Positions 30,160 through 40,000 of a DNA stretch of 64,000 nucleotides are shown here, one piece after another (position 1 is the stretch's first letter; each line of letters opens with the position of its first letter). The stretch is from Streptomyces fructofermentans (GTDB taxonomy: Bacteria; Actinomycetota; Actinomycetes; Streptomycetales; Streptomycetaceae). The notes beneath the pieces are model-generated. The model ran no database searches and was not told the DNA's origin. It saw only the letters and a list, made by a program, of their open reading frames with translations. The stretch lies in contig NZ_BMWD01000001.1 of NCBI RefSeq assembly GCF_014651055.1, forward strand, positions 668,635 through 732,634, given 5' to 3'. The translations under genes and the position numbers were made by a program.

Positions 30160-31188
30160 TCAGCACAGCCGCGGCAGTACCTCGCCACCGAGCCGCCGTA
30201 CGTTCTCCTCGGTCGCCGCGAGGTCGCCCGAGCCCTCCGTCAGCAGTGCGAAGCGCGTGATCCCGGTGCGCTCGGAGGTCGCCGCGAGGCGGTCGGCGCA
30301 GAGGCGGGGCGTGCCCACCGGGTGGAGCCCGCAGAGCAGTTCCGTGTAGGCCACCGGGTCCCGCATCGAACGCGCGCGGCCGTCGACCGTCACATGGGCG
30401 TCCAGCCCCTGCTTCAGCCAGCCCGGCATCGCCTTCAGGAGCGTCTCGACCGCGTCCGTGCGCCGGTCCGCGATCTGCGCGACGCCGGCGGAGACGTGGG
30501 GCGCCCCGGAGACCTCCTCGGGCGTGAAGCCCGCGGCGCGCGCCTGTGTGCGCCACAGCGCGACCATCTCCGCCTTCTCCTCGTCGCCGACGTGCATGCC
30601 GAGCAGCATCGGCAGCCCGCGCGCGGCCGCGAGCCGCACGCTCGCGGGCGAGGTGCAGGCGACCACGACCTCGGGTCCCGCGCCGCCCGTGAGGGCCTCC
30701 GACGGCCGGGGCACGACGGGGACTTCGCGGAAGGCGAAGCGCTCGGAGGCGCCCGCGACGACGGGGTCGCGCAGCCACCGCACCAGCAGGTCGAGCGATT
30801 CCGGGAACCCGGTCTCGTAGGCCTCCAGGCCCGCTCCGAAGACCTCCAGGTCGACCCACGGGCCACCGCGGCCGACGCCGAGCGAGAAGCGCCCGCCCGA
30901 CGTCACGTGCAGCAGCGCCGCCTGCTCCCCGAGCGCCACCGGGTGCACCGTGGGCAGCACGCTGACCGCGGTGCCGACCCGGATCCTGCGGGTGCGCCCC
31001 AGCAGCAGCGCGGCGAGCGTCACGGCCGACGGGCAGGTCCCGTACGGCACGAAATGGTGCTCGGCCAGCCAGACGGCGTCGAGCCCCGCCTCCTCCGCGA
31101 CCTCCGCCGACCGCACCGCGCGGTGCAGGGCCTCCCCCTGGCCCTGTCCCGGGAACTGGGCCGCCAGTACAAAACTTCCTACGCGCAT
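30160..31188 (-). CDS. LLM-class flavin-dependent oxidoreductase
   Basis: This 342-residue luciferase-like (TIM-barrel) oxidoreductase begins MRVGSFVLAAQFPGQGQGEA. The core motifs are DAVWLAEHHFVPYGTCPS, RIRVGTAVSVLPTVHPV and GGRFSLGVGRGGP. The flavin (FMN or F420) and the substrate cannot be read from the sequence. GGAG precedes the ATG. It is divergent from the zinc-ribbon gene, and TGCCAA/TTGGCA (31249-31269) lies in the shared upstream region. Confidence 0.88.
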   Translation of the reverse strand: MRVGSFVLAAQFPGQGQGEALHRAVRSAEVAEEAGLDAVWLAEHHFVPYGTCPSAVTLAALLLGRTRRIRVGTAVSVLPTVHPVALGEQAALLHVTSGGRFSLGVGRGGPWVDLEVFGAGLEAYETGFPESLDLLVRWLRDPVVAGASERFAFREVPVVPRPSEALTGGAGPEVVVACTSPASVRLAAARGLPMLLGMHVGDEEKAEMVALWRTQARAAGFTPEEVSGAPHVSAGVAQIADRRTDAVETLLKAMPGWLKQGLDAHVTVDGRARSMRDPVAYTELLCGLHPVGTPRLCADRLAATSERTGITRFALLTEGSGDLAATEENVRRLGGEVLPRLC

Positions 31189-31407
31189 CGCACTCCTGCC
31201 TCCTTGGCGCCGACGCGGCTCCCCCAATCCGCATAACTGTCTGACACGTGCCAAAGACACGGCTTGGCAGGGAGATTGGCGGATTGTCTGCAGAACGGGT
31301 CGGCCGTGCGGGGGGTCTGTGGGGATTGGCGCCGTACGCGTACCCAGGGGCACTCCGCGTAGGCTGGACACAGCCCGTGCTCCCTGTATAGCTCCGTGAG
31401 GTGTCCT

Positions 31408-31740
31408 GTGTCCCCGCGTCGCAACCGTCCCATCGATGCCGGCGGCGCCGGCCGGAGCGCGGAGGACGATCCGTCCGGCCGCTACGGCGGCTGGCAGTCC
31501 ACGGAGACCTGGCAGGGCGAGGCGTGGAGCGTACGGCACGTGGCGGGCGCCGGGGCGCAGGGCAAGACCTACCGCTGCCCCGGCTGCGACCAGCAGATCC
31601 CGTCCGGCATGCCCCACGTGGTGGCGTGGCCCGAGCACTCGGGCGTGGACGAGCGCAGGCACTGGCACAAGGCGTGCTGGAACGCGAAGGACCGCCGCAC
31701 CACACGGGTGCAGCGGTCCCGGAACGCGCCGAGGTTCTGA
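31408..31740 (+). CDS. Small zinc-ribbon-like protein of unknown function
   Basis: This 110-residue protein has a disordered, basic and Gly-rich N-terminus and a compact C-terminal part with CPGCDQQI and HWHKACW, a likely four-ligand zinc site. Homologues in Streptomyces are often labelled ATP/GTP-binding protein, for which I see no motif. The GTG start is preceded by GAGG at a good distance. It is divergent from the LLM oxidoreductase and convergent with the ABC permease gene. Confidence 0.7.
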   Translation: MSPRRNRPIDAGGAGRSAEDDPSGRYGGWQSTETWQGEAWSVRHVAGAGAQGKTYRCPGCDQQIPSGMPHVVAWPEHSGVDERRHWHKACWNAKDRRTTRVQRSRNAPRF

Positions 31741-31771
31741 GGGCCCGTCCGCCGGGGCGGGGACCCCGGGA

Positions 31772-32617
31772 CTACACGTCCCGCTTCTCCAGCAGGGCGT
31801 AGGCGCCCGCGATGGCCGCGGCGGTCACCCCGGCGAGCAGGGCCAACTGGGAGCCCCCGGTGCCGCTGTCGGTGTCCAGCTCGAAGATCCGCGCGAGCGC
31901 GTTCGGGGCGTTGTACTCCATCATCTTCTCGCCGATCGTCCGCATGCTGTCGGACAGCATCAGGAACGCGGGCAGGATCGCGGGCACGAGGACCACGCCG
32001 AGCATCGTCGTGATGGCGCCCGCGGAGTGCCGCAGCATGGAGCCGACCGCCAGGGCGAGGACGCCGAGGAGCGACACGTACAGCGCGCCCATCAGGACGC
32101 TCCTGCCCCACGGGGTGCCGGACTCGCCGTCGTGCAGGCTCGACGTGAACAGCCCGACCAGGCCGATCGCGAAGGCCGAGACGGCGAACGCGACGACGAA
32201 GAAGATGATCAGCTTCGCGGTGAGCACGCGGTAGCGCTGCGGCGACGCCGTGAACGTCGTACGGATCATGCCGGTGCCGTACTCCGAGGAGACCACGAGC
32301 ACGCCCAGCGTGATCAGGCAGATCTGCCCGAGGATCAGGCCGAAGAAGGCCGGGATCGTGTACGGGACCTCCGTGTAGTCCTCGGTGGTGGTGTTGACGG
32401 CCACGAGGAGGCCGACGCCGACGACCAGGAGCAGGAAGACGCCGAGCGTCCACATCGTCGAGCGCACGGACTTGATCTTCGTCCACTCGGACGCGAGCGC
32501 GTGCCCGAGATGCGTGCGGGTGATCGGGATCGGTGAGACGTACGACGTCCCGGGCGCGGCCTGCCAGTTCGGGGCGGGAGCGGCCTGCTGGTGCGTCGGG
32601 GGCTGCGGCGTGCTCAT
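31772..32617 (-). CDS. ABC-2 type exporter permease (pair 1)
   Basis: This 281-residue protein has a cytoplasmic Pro/Gln-rich N-terminus and six membrane segments. The pattern SEWTKIKSVRSTMWTLGVF, then VSSEYGTGMIRTTFTASPQR, is typical of ABC-2 permeases of the YhaP/YtrC kind. The start overlaps the last four bases of the ATPase gene. It is paralogous to the permease at 33927-34697 (compare SEWTKIRSVASTVWTLG). Confidence 0.9.
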   Translation of the reverse strand: MSTPQPPTHQQAAPAPNWQAAPGTSYVSPIPITRTHLGHALASEWTKIKSVRSTMWTLGVFLLLVVGVGLLVAVNTTTEDYTEVPYTIPAFFGLILGQICLITLGVLVVSSEYGTGMIRTTFTASPQRYRVLTAKLIIFFVVAFAVSAFAIGLVGLFTSSLHDGESGTPWGRSVLMGALYVSLLGVLALAVGSMLRHSAGAITTMLGVVLVPAILPAFLMLSDSMRTIGEKMMEYNAPNALARIFELDTDSGTGGSQLALLAGVTAAAIAGAYALLEKRDV

Positions 32618-33816
32618 CGGGCGTCCTCGGGCTTGGTCAGGTCGGGGGCGGCGGCGGGCGCGGGCTGCGCGGGTGCGGGGGAGGGCTGGGCGTACGGGTT
32701 GGGCTCTCCGGCGCCGGGGACGGCCGGGGCGCCGTACGGGCCCGCGGGCGGCTGTCCCTGCGGCATCGCGAAGGGGTGCCCGCCCTGCTGCGGCGGCGGC
32801 GGGGCGTACCAGCCCGGCTGGCCCTGGCCCGGCACCGGCATCTGCGGCGGCGGCACGGCACCCGGCGGCAGTTCCTGCAGGAACCCCGCCCGCTGGTCGA
32901 CGGTGGAGCGGTAGTCGACGGCGCCCTGCGTCATCCGCATGTACGCCTCCTCCAGCGAGGCCTGGTGCGGCGAGAGCTCCCACAGGCGCACGTCGGCGTC
33001 GTGCGCGAGGTCGCTGATGCGCGGCAGCGGCAGGCCCATGACACGCAGAGCGCCGTCCTGCTCGGGCAGCACCTGGCCGCCCGCCTCGGTGAGCGACGCC
33101 GTCAGCTTCTCGCGTTGCTGGGGCTCGGTGTCGGGGGTGCGCACCCGCGCGAAGTCGGCGGAGTTGTGCGAGATGAAGTCCCGGACGCTCATGTCGGCGA
33201 GGAGCTGGCCGCGGCCGATCACGATGAGGTGGTCGGCGGTGAGCGCCATCTCGCTCATGAGGTGGGACGAGACGAAGACGGTCCGGCCCTCGGCGGCCAG
33301 CGACTTCATCAGGTTGCGCACCCACAGGATGCCCTCGGGGTCGAGGCCGTTGACCGGCTCGTCGAAGAGCAGCACCTGCGGGTCGCCGAGGAGCGCGGCG
33401 GCGATGCCCAGGCGCTGGCCCATGCCGAGCGAGAAGCCCTTGGAGCGCCTCTTCGCCACGTCCTGGAGCCCGACGACGCCCAGCACCTCGTCCACCCTGC
33501 GGGCCGGGATGCCCGACAACTGGGCGAGGCACAGCAGGTGGTTGCGCGCGTGCCGGCCGCCGTGCACGGCCTTGGCGTCCAGCAGCGCGCCGACCTGGCG
33601 GGGCGCGTTGGGCAGCTTGCGGTACGGGTGGCCGCCGATCGTCACCTGGCCGGCGGTGGGGTCGTCCAGCCCGAGGATCATCCGCATCGTGGTCGACTTG
33701 CCCGACCCGTTGGGTCCGAGGAAGCCGGTGACGGCACCCGGCCTCACCTGGAAGGAAAGGTTGTACACGGCTGTCTTGTCGCCGTAGCGCTTCGTCAGGC
33801 CGACTGCCTCGATCAT
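32614..33816 (-). CDS. ABC exporter ATP-binding protein with a long Pro/Gln-rich tail (pair 1)
   Basis: The protein has 400 residues. The ATPase domain covers about 1-220, with Walker A GPNGSGKST, the signature FSLGMGQRLGIAAALLG and Walker B VLLFDEPVNGLDPEG. After a regulatory region comes about 100 residues of Pro, Gly and Gln repeats (APPPPQQGGHPFAMPQGQPP), unusual for an ABC ATPase. It is co-transcribed with the permease that follows and closely related to the ATPase at 34703-35773. The start ATG is preceded by CGGAGC; a GTG three codons upstream is possible. Confidence 0.9.
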   Translation of the reverse strand: MIEAVGLTKRYGDKTAVYNLSFQVRPGAVTGFLGPNGSGKSTTMRMILGLDDPTAGQVTIGGHPYRKLPNAPRQVGALLDAKAVHGGRHARNHLLCLAQLSGIPARRVDEVLGVVGLQDVAKRRSKGFSLGMGQRLGIAAALLGDPQVLLFDEPVNGLDPEGILWVRNLMKSLAAEGRTVFVSSHLMSEMALTADHLIVIGRGQLLADMSVRDFISHNSADFARVRTPDTEPQQREKLTASLTEAGGQVLPEQDGALRVMGLPLPRISDLAHDADVRLWELSPHQASLEEAYMRMTQGAVDYRSTVDQRAGFLQELPPGAVPPPQMPVPGQGQPGWYAPPPPQQGGHPFAMPQGQPPAGPYGAPAVPGAGEPNPYAQPSPAPAQPAPAAAPDLTKPEDAR

Positions 33817-33926
33817 GCTCCGCACCCATCGAAAGGTTCAGGACGTCGGGGCACACGCCCCCGTAAGGGTTAGGAGGATATAGGTGCGCCGACGGTTCCC
33901 CCCAAGACCGAGCAAAATCGTTGCTG

Positions 33927-34697
33927 CTACGCGTCGCGCCGCTTCAGCAGGACATAGCCGCCGACCACCGCCACCAGCACCCACAGCACCATGATGCCCA
34001 GGCCGCCCCACGGCCCGTACGGCACGTCGTCGTCGACCGGTGTCACCACCTGCATGATCTTGCTGCCCGCCTGGTCGGGCAGGAACTGGCCGAACTTCTT
34101 CGTCGCGGAGACATTGCCGAGGATGGCGGAGATGAGGAAGAAGAACGGCATCAGGATGCCGAGCGAGAGCATCGGGCTGCGGAGCATCGTGGCGACGCCC
34201 ATCGAGAACACGGCGATGAGGGTCATGTAGAGGCCGCCGCCGATGACCGCGCGCAGGACACCGGAGTCGCCGATCGACGCCTTGTGCACACCGAGGACCG
34301 ACTGGCCGAGGAAGAAGGCGACGAAGCTGGTGATCAGGCCGACCGCGAAGGCCAGGCAGGTCGCCACCGCCATCTTGCTGAACAGGAACGTGCCGCGCTG
34401 CGGCACGGCGGCGAGCGAGGTGCGGATCATGCCGGTGCTGTACTCGTTCGAGACCACCAGCACGCCGAACACGATCAGCGCGAGCTGCCCGAGGCTCATC
34501 CCCGCGAAGCTGATGAAGGTCGGGTCGAAGGACAGCTTCTCGTTGTCGCTCAGCTTGTCGAACTCGTTCTTCGAGAACCACGAGATGAGCACGCCGAGCG
34601 CGACGGTGACCACCGCGGCGAGACCGAGCGTCCACACCGTGGACGCCACGGAGCGGATCTTGGTCCACTCGGACCTGACGACCTGGGTCGCGGCCAT
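33927..34697 (-). CDS. ABC-2 type exporter permease (pair 2)
   Basis: This 256-residue protein has six membrane segments and the same family pattern as the permease of pair 1 (SEWTKIRSVASTVWTLG, VSNEYSTGMIRTSLAAVPQR). It lacks the Pro/Gln-rich N-terminus of pair 1. It lies 5 bases after its ATPase gene. The substrate is unknown. Confidence 0.9.
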   Translation of the reverse strand: MAATQVVRSEWTKIRSVASTVWTLGLAAVVTVALGVLISWFSKNEFDKLSDNEKLSFDPTFISFAGMSLGQLALIVFGVLVVSNEYSTGMIRTSLAAVPQRGTFLFSKMAVATCLAFAVGLITSFVAFFLGQSVLGVHKASIGDSGVLRAVIGGGLYMTLIAVFSMGVATMLRSPMLSLGILMPFFFLISAILGNVSATKKFGQFLPDQAGSKIMQVVTPVDDDVPYGPWGGLGIMVLWVLVAVVGGYVLLKRRDA

Positions 34698-34702
34698 GGG
34701 GT

Positions 34703-35773
34703 TCAGCCCTTCTTCCAGTCGCTGCCCCACGAGGAGGACCCCGGGGGCGGCGGCGGGCTCTGCGGGGGCCCGGGCGGCCGGGACGCGCCCTCCGCGGGCC
34801 CGGTGCCCCATGCGCCGGGAGCGCCGGGAGCGCCGGGAGCACCGTCGGCGCCAGGGTCGTCGACCGTGCCGGAGTGCGCGTGGTACTCCACCGACTCCGC
34901 CGTGAGCTGCATGAACGCCTCCTCCAGCGAGGCCTGCTGAGGACTCAGCTCGTGCAGCACGATCCCGTGCTCCGCCGCCAGCTCGCCGAGGTACTCCGAC
35001 TTGCTGCCGTCCACCTCCAGCGTGCCGCCGCCCGCCTCCACCGCGGTGACGCCCGCCCCGTGCAGCACGTCCAGCAGCCGTTCGCGCTGCGGGGACCGCA
35101 GGCGCACGTACGACCGGGAGTTCTGGCGGATGAAGTCCGCCATCGAGGTGTCGGCGAGCAGCCTGCCCTGGCCGATCACCACGAGATGGTCGGCCGTCAG
35201 CGCCATCTCGCTCATGAGGTGGGAGGAGACGAAGACCGTGCGGCCCTGGGCCGCGAGGGACTTCATCAGATTGCGGATCCAGTGGATGCCCTCGGGGTCG
35301 AGGCCGTTGACCGGCTCGTCGAACATCAGGATCCGGGGGTCGCCGAGGAGCGCGCCCGCGATCCCCAGGCGCTGCCCCATGCCCAGCGAGAACCCCTTCG
35401 CCTTCTTCCGGGCCACCGACGTCAGTCCGACCGTGTCGAGGACCTCGTCGACGCGGCCGCGCGGGATGCCGTTGCTCTGGGCGAGGCACAGCAGGTGGTT
35501 GAAGGCGCTGCGCCCGCCGTGCATGGCCTTGGCGTCGAGAAGGGCGCCGATGTACCGCAGCGGGTCCTTGAGGCGGTCGTAGTGCTGTCCGTCGATGCGG
35601 ACGTCCCCCGCGGTCGGCCGGTCGAGTCCGAGCATCATCCGCATCGTCGTGGACTTGCCGGCGCCGTTCGGCCCCAGGAACCCGGTGACGATGCCCGGCC
35701 GCACGGTGAACGTGAGATGGTTCACGGCCATCTTCTCGCCGTACCGCTTGGTCAGCCCCTCGAGCTCGATCAT
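34703..35773 (-). CDS. ABC exporter ATP-binding protein with a Pro/Gly-rich tail (pair 2)
   Basis: This 356-residue ATPase has Walker A GPNGAGKST, signature FSLGMGQRLGIAGALLG, Walker B ILMFDEPVNGLDPEG and a shorter Pro/Gly-rich C-terminal tail (GAPGAPGAPGAWGTGPAEG). It shares its order, size and unusual tail with pair 1, which suggests a tandem duplication. It starts only 24 bases downstream of a terminator-like hairpin that follows filP. Confidence 0.92.
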   Translation of the reverse strand: MIELEGLTKRYGEKMAVNHLTFTVRPGIVTGFLGPNGAGKSTTMRMMLGLDRPTAGDVRIDGQHYDRLKDPLRYIGALLDAKAMHGGRSAFNHLLCLAQSNGIPRGRVDEVLDTVGLTSVARKKAKGFSLGMGQRLGIAGALLGDPRILMFDEPVNGLDPEGIHWIRNLMKSLAAQGRTVFVSSHLMSEMALTADHLVVIGQGRLLADTSMADFIRQNSRSYVRLRSPQRERLLDVLHGAGVTAVEAGGGTLEVDGSKSEYLGELAAEHGIVLHELSPQQASLEEAFMQLTAESVEYHAHSGTVDDPGADGAPGAPGAPGAWGTGPAEGASRPPGPPQSPPPPPGSSSWGSDWKKG

Positions 35774-35796
35774 GCGCCCACGCTAGAACGGGACAA

Positions 35797-35826
35797 AGCC
35801 CCCTGCCACTTCAGCGGCAGAGGGCT
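35797..35826 (-). terminator. Hairpin with T-run after filP, before the ABC operon
   Basis: Read on the minus strand, AGCCCTCTGCC pairs with GGCAGGGGGCT (one mismatch) across 8 bases and is followed by TTTGTCC. It lies downstream of the filP stop (35908) and 24 bases upstream of the ABC ATPase start (35773), so it can end filP transcripts or attenuate read-through into the exporter genes. Confidence 0.7.
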
Positions 35827-35907
35827 CTGGAGAGCGAGCGCACCCGTCAGGAGCGCGGAGAACCGCCTCCGGCCGCGGCCGGAACGCGAGGACCCCGCAC
35901 GCCCCGA

Positions 35908-36843
35908 CTACCGGGACTGCTGCGCCGGAACCCCGCGGGAGATCGGCTCGTCCTCGGCCGGCGAACCGGCGGCGGCGACGGCCGCGCCCGTGAGCGTGGC
36001 GAGCATCTCGCGCACGTTCGTGAGCTGGGCGTTGATCGAGTCGCGGCGGTTCGTGAGAGCCGCCAGCTCGCGCTCGGACTCCGAACGGATGCGGTCTGCC
36101 TTCGCGTTCGCGTCGGCCACGATGTCCTCCGCCTGGCGCTGAGCGGTCTCCACCGTCTGGCGCGCGCGGCGCTCGGCGTCCGTACGCAGCTTCTCGGCCT
36201 CCAGGCGGAGCTGCTCCGCGCGGTGCTCGATCTCCGCGAGACGCTTCTCCGCCTTGGCCTGACGCGACGCGAGGTCCCGCTCGGACTGCTCGCGGCGCTT
36301 GGCGAGGTTCGTCTCGAAGTCGGCGGCGGCCTGGGCGGCCTTCGCACGGGTCTCCTCGAAGAGGGCGTCCGCCTCCTCACGCTTGGACTGCGCGTCCTTC
36401 TGCGCCTCGGAGCGAAGCTGCGACGCGTCGGACTTGGCCTTCTCGACGATCCGGACGCCCTCGTCCTCCGCCTTGGACTTGCGGTCCGCGGCGAACGATT
36501 CCGCGTCGTTGCGCACCTGCTGGGCCGCCGACTCGGCGAGCTCACGGTGCTGCTCCGCCGCGCGACGGGCCTCCTCGCGCAGGTCCTTCGCCTCCTCCTC
36601 GGCGAGGCGGAGGATCTTCTCGACCCGCGCGCCGAGACCCGCGTACGACGGCTCGGCGTCGCTGACCTGGGCCTGGGCGTTCTGCGTTTCGAGGTGGAGT
36701 TCCTCAATGCGCTTTTCGAGAGCAGTGATTCGAGCCAGAGCGCTGTCACGGTCGGAGACGAGCTTCGAAATGCGTTCGTCCACCTGAGCGCGGTCGTACC
36801 CACGCCGCACAAGCTCGAAGCCGTAGGGGGAAGTGTCGCTCAT
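35908..36843 (-). CDS. filP: Coiled-coil filament protein FilP
   Basis: This 311-residue protein is almost entirely coiled coil. It begins MSDTSPYGFELVRRGYDRAQ, a DivIVA-like N-terminal motif, and continues with long runs of Glu, Ala, Arg and Lys in heptads, including AEEEAKDLREEARRAAEQHR. FilP forms intermediate-filament-like networks in the cytoplasm behind hyphal tips and gives rigidity; it works with DivIVA and Scy. It lies directly after scy on the same strand, as in other streptomycetes. Confidence 0.93.
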   Translation of the reverse strand: MSDTSPYGFELVRRGYDRAQVDERISKLVSDRDSALARITALEKRIEELHLETQNAQAQVSDAEPSYAGLGARVEKILRLAEEEAKDLREEARRAAEQHRELAESAAQQVRNDAESFAADRKSKAEDEGVRIVEKAKSDASQLRSEAQKDAQSKREEADALFEETRAKAAQAAADFETNLAKRREQSERDLASRQAKAEKRLAEIEHRAEQLRLEAEKLRTDAERRARQTVETAQRQAEDIVADANAKADRIRSESERELAALTNRRDSINAQLTNVREMLATLTGAAVAAAGSPAEDEPISRGVPAQQSR

Positions 36844-37026
36844 GGGGTTCCTGTCGAATGAGACCGGTGAGGTGATAGAGGGAATCCTAGGGGTCAAAGC
36901 GGTGTGTCATCGAGCGGATACGTGTTTGATCTGGAGAATGACACTCCTTTTGGGTGGCTAGCTGTCGGATTGCTTGCCAGGGCCTGTGCCGAAGGCCCCG
37001 TTAGAGCACGGAATGGGTGCTTCTGG

Positions 37027-40000
37027 CTAGCTCTCCGACGTCTTGCCACTCGAACGGGTCGCGCCCGCGGCGGCGCCCGCCTTGACCCCGCCGTCCTTGC
37101 CGCCGGTCGGGGCCTCGAAGGACTCCAACGCCTCCAGGACGTCCTGGACACGGGAGATCTCGGCGTTGATGTCCTCGCGGCGGCGCACCAGCACCTCCAG
37201 CTCGCGCTTGCCCTCCTCGACGGCGGCCCGCGCCTCGCGCACCGCCTCCTGCCGGATGCCCTCGGCCTCCGCGATGAGCGCGGCCTTCTTCTGCTCGGCC
37301 TCCTTGAGGAGCCCCTCGGCCTTGCGCACGGCGGCGATCCGGACCTTGCTCGCCTCGGAACTGGCCTCCGACACCAGGTCCTTCTTCTTGGCCTCGGCCT
37401 CCTTGAGCTGGTCCTCGGCCGCCTTGATCAGCGCGTCGCAGCGGTCGCCCGCCGCCTTCATCGTCTCCGCGGACTCACGACGGGCCCGCTCGTGCAGGTC
37501 CTCGATCTCGCCCGTGATGCGGTCCCGCAGTTCCTCGGCCCGCTCCCTTATGGCCGTGGCGTCCCGGCGCGCGCCGACGAGCAGCTCGTCCGCGTCCGTA
37601 CGGGCGCGCTCCACCAGGGAGTTGCCCTCGACCGTGGCCTCGGAGACCAGCCGCTCCGCCTCGTTGCGCGCGGCACCGACCATGGTGTCGGCCTGCGCCT
37701 CGGCGTCCGCGGTGGTCTTGTGCGCGGTCTGCTGCGACTCCGAGAGCAGCTTGTCGGCCTCGGCGGCCGTCTCCGTGATGAGGGTGTCGACCTGCTCGGC
37801 CGCCTCCGAGCGCCGCTTGTTCGCGTCCTTGCGCGCCTCGTCGAGCGTGCGCTCGGCCTCCTCGCGCGCGGCCGTCGTGACCCGCTCGGCCTCGTCGGCC
37901 GCCTCGGACCTGAGCCGCTGTGCCTCGGAGCGGACGCGCTCCGCGTGCTGCTGCGCCGAGCCCACGGTGTCCGAGGCCTCGGCGCGCAGCCGCTCCGCGT
38001 CGCCCTTCGCGTCCGAGATCAGCTGCTCGGCCTTCGACACGGACTCCGAACGGACCCGCTCGGCCTCCGCGTTCGTCTCCGCCGCGAGCCGCTCCGCCTC
38101 GGAGCGCGCCTCGCTGATGAGGTTGTCCGCCTGCGTCGCCGCGTCGGACCGGAGGCGGTTGGCGTCCTCGCGGGCCTCGGCGCGGGTGCGCGAGGCGTCG
38201 TCCTCGGCCGTGGCGGTGGCTTCCGACGCCTCGGTACGGACGCGCTGGGCGAACTCCGACGCGTCCGAACGCAGGCGCTCCGACTCCGAGATGGCCTCCG
38301 AGACCGTGCGCTCGGCGAGGGCCTTGGCGGCCTCCGACTCCTGCTGCGCCTCACGGCGGACGCGATTGCCGTCCTCGGCGGCCCGCTCCCGCTCCGCGTA
38401 CGCGTCGGCGCGGACCCGGTCCGCCTCCTCCTGCGCCTCGGTACGGGTGCGGTCGGCCGCGTGCTCCGCGGCACTGCGCAGACCGCTGATCTCGTCCTGG
38501 GCCTGCTCGTGCAGTCCGGACACCGCGTCGCGCACCTGCTGGGCGGTCTGCTCGGCGGCCGACACCATCTCGGTGGCCCGGCGGTCCGCCTCCTCGACCA
38601 GCCGTACGGCCTCGGTCTGGGCCTCCTCCACGCGCTTGCGCGCCGAGGCCAGCAGCTCCTCGCTCTGCTCGCGTGCCCGCTCGCGCTCCTGGTCGGCCTC
38701 CTGGCGGGCCGCGCCGAGGAGTTCCTCGGCCTCGCGGCGGCGCCGGACGGCCTCCTCCTGGGCGGCGGCCAGCGCCTCGGCGGCCTCCGTGGCGAGCCGC
38801 TCGGCGGCGGCCTGCGCCTCCGACCGGACGCGGTCCGCGGTGTCCTGGGCCTCCGACTTCAGCCGCTCCGCCTCGGCGGCGGCCTCCGAACGCAGCCGTA
38901 CGGCGAGGGACTCGCCCTCGGCGCGTGAGGCGGACGCGTCCGCGGCGGCCTCCGTGCGCAGGCGCTCGGCCTCCGCCTCGGCCTGCGCCTGGAGCGTACG
39001 GATCCGCTCGGCGGCCTCGCCGCGCAGCCGGTCCGTCTCCTCGGCGGCCTCGCGGCGGATCCGCTGGGCCTCCGCACGCGCGTCCGTCAGCGCCTGCTCC
39101 GCGGAGGCGAGACGCTCCTCCGCCTCCGTGTGCAGCCGGGTCAGCTCGTCGGCCGCCTCGGCGTGCCGGGCGGCTATGGCGCGCTCGGCGTCCTCGTGCA
39201 GCTCGCGGACGGCGCGCTCGGCGTCCGCCTTGATGCCCTCGACCTGCTCGACGGCCTCCTCGCGGTTCCGCTCGGCCTCGGCCCGCGTGCGCTCCAGCGT
39301 CTCCTCGGCCTGGCGGCGCAGGGACGTGGCGCGCTCGATGGCCTCCGTACGGACGCGCTGGCTCTCCGTCGTCGCGTTCGAGCGCAGCTCGTCCGCGTCC
39401 GCCTTGGCCTTGCCGAGCAGCTCCTCGGCGGTCCTGGCCGCCTCCTCGATCTGCTGGACGGCCTCGCGCCGCGCCTCGGAACGGATCCGCTCGCCCTCGG
39501 AGACCGCGTCCGCGCGCAGCTGCTCGGCCTCGCCGCGCAGCCGGCGCGCCTCCTCCTGCAGCTCGACCGTCTTGGCCCGGTACTCCTTGGTGTCGTCCTT
39601 CGCCGCGCCCTTGAGCTCCTCGGCGATGTCGTGCGCCTGGGCGCGCAGCCGGTCCGCCTCGGCCTCGGCCTCCGAGCGGATCCGCTCGGCCTCCTCGGCC
39701 GCCGCGCGCGTGGTCGACTTCGCCTCCTCGGAGGCCTTGTCCAGCACGTCCTCGGCCGTACGGGCCGCCTTCGCGAGCTGGGACGCGGTCTCCTCCGCGG
39801 TGAGGCTGCGGGCGCTGTCCCCGGCCTCCGCGACGATCTTCTCCGCGGCGGCCTTGGCGTCCGCCAAGGACTGCTCGGCCTCGGCCTTGACGGCCTCGGC
39901 CTCCTTGGTGGCCTCGCTGACCAGCCGGGCGACCTGCTCCTTGGCCGTGCGGGTGCGCTGCTCGTTGACCGATTCCGCGCCGGCGAGGGCCTTGGCGGCG

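Noticed and set aside
31249..31269. TGCCAA/TTGGCA inverted repeat as a firm operator
   Set aside because: Six-base arms are short and there is no adjacent regulator gene. Mentioned only with the LLM gene.
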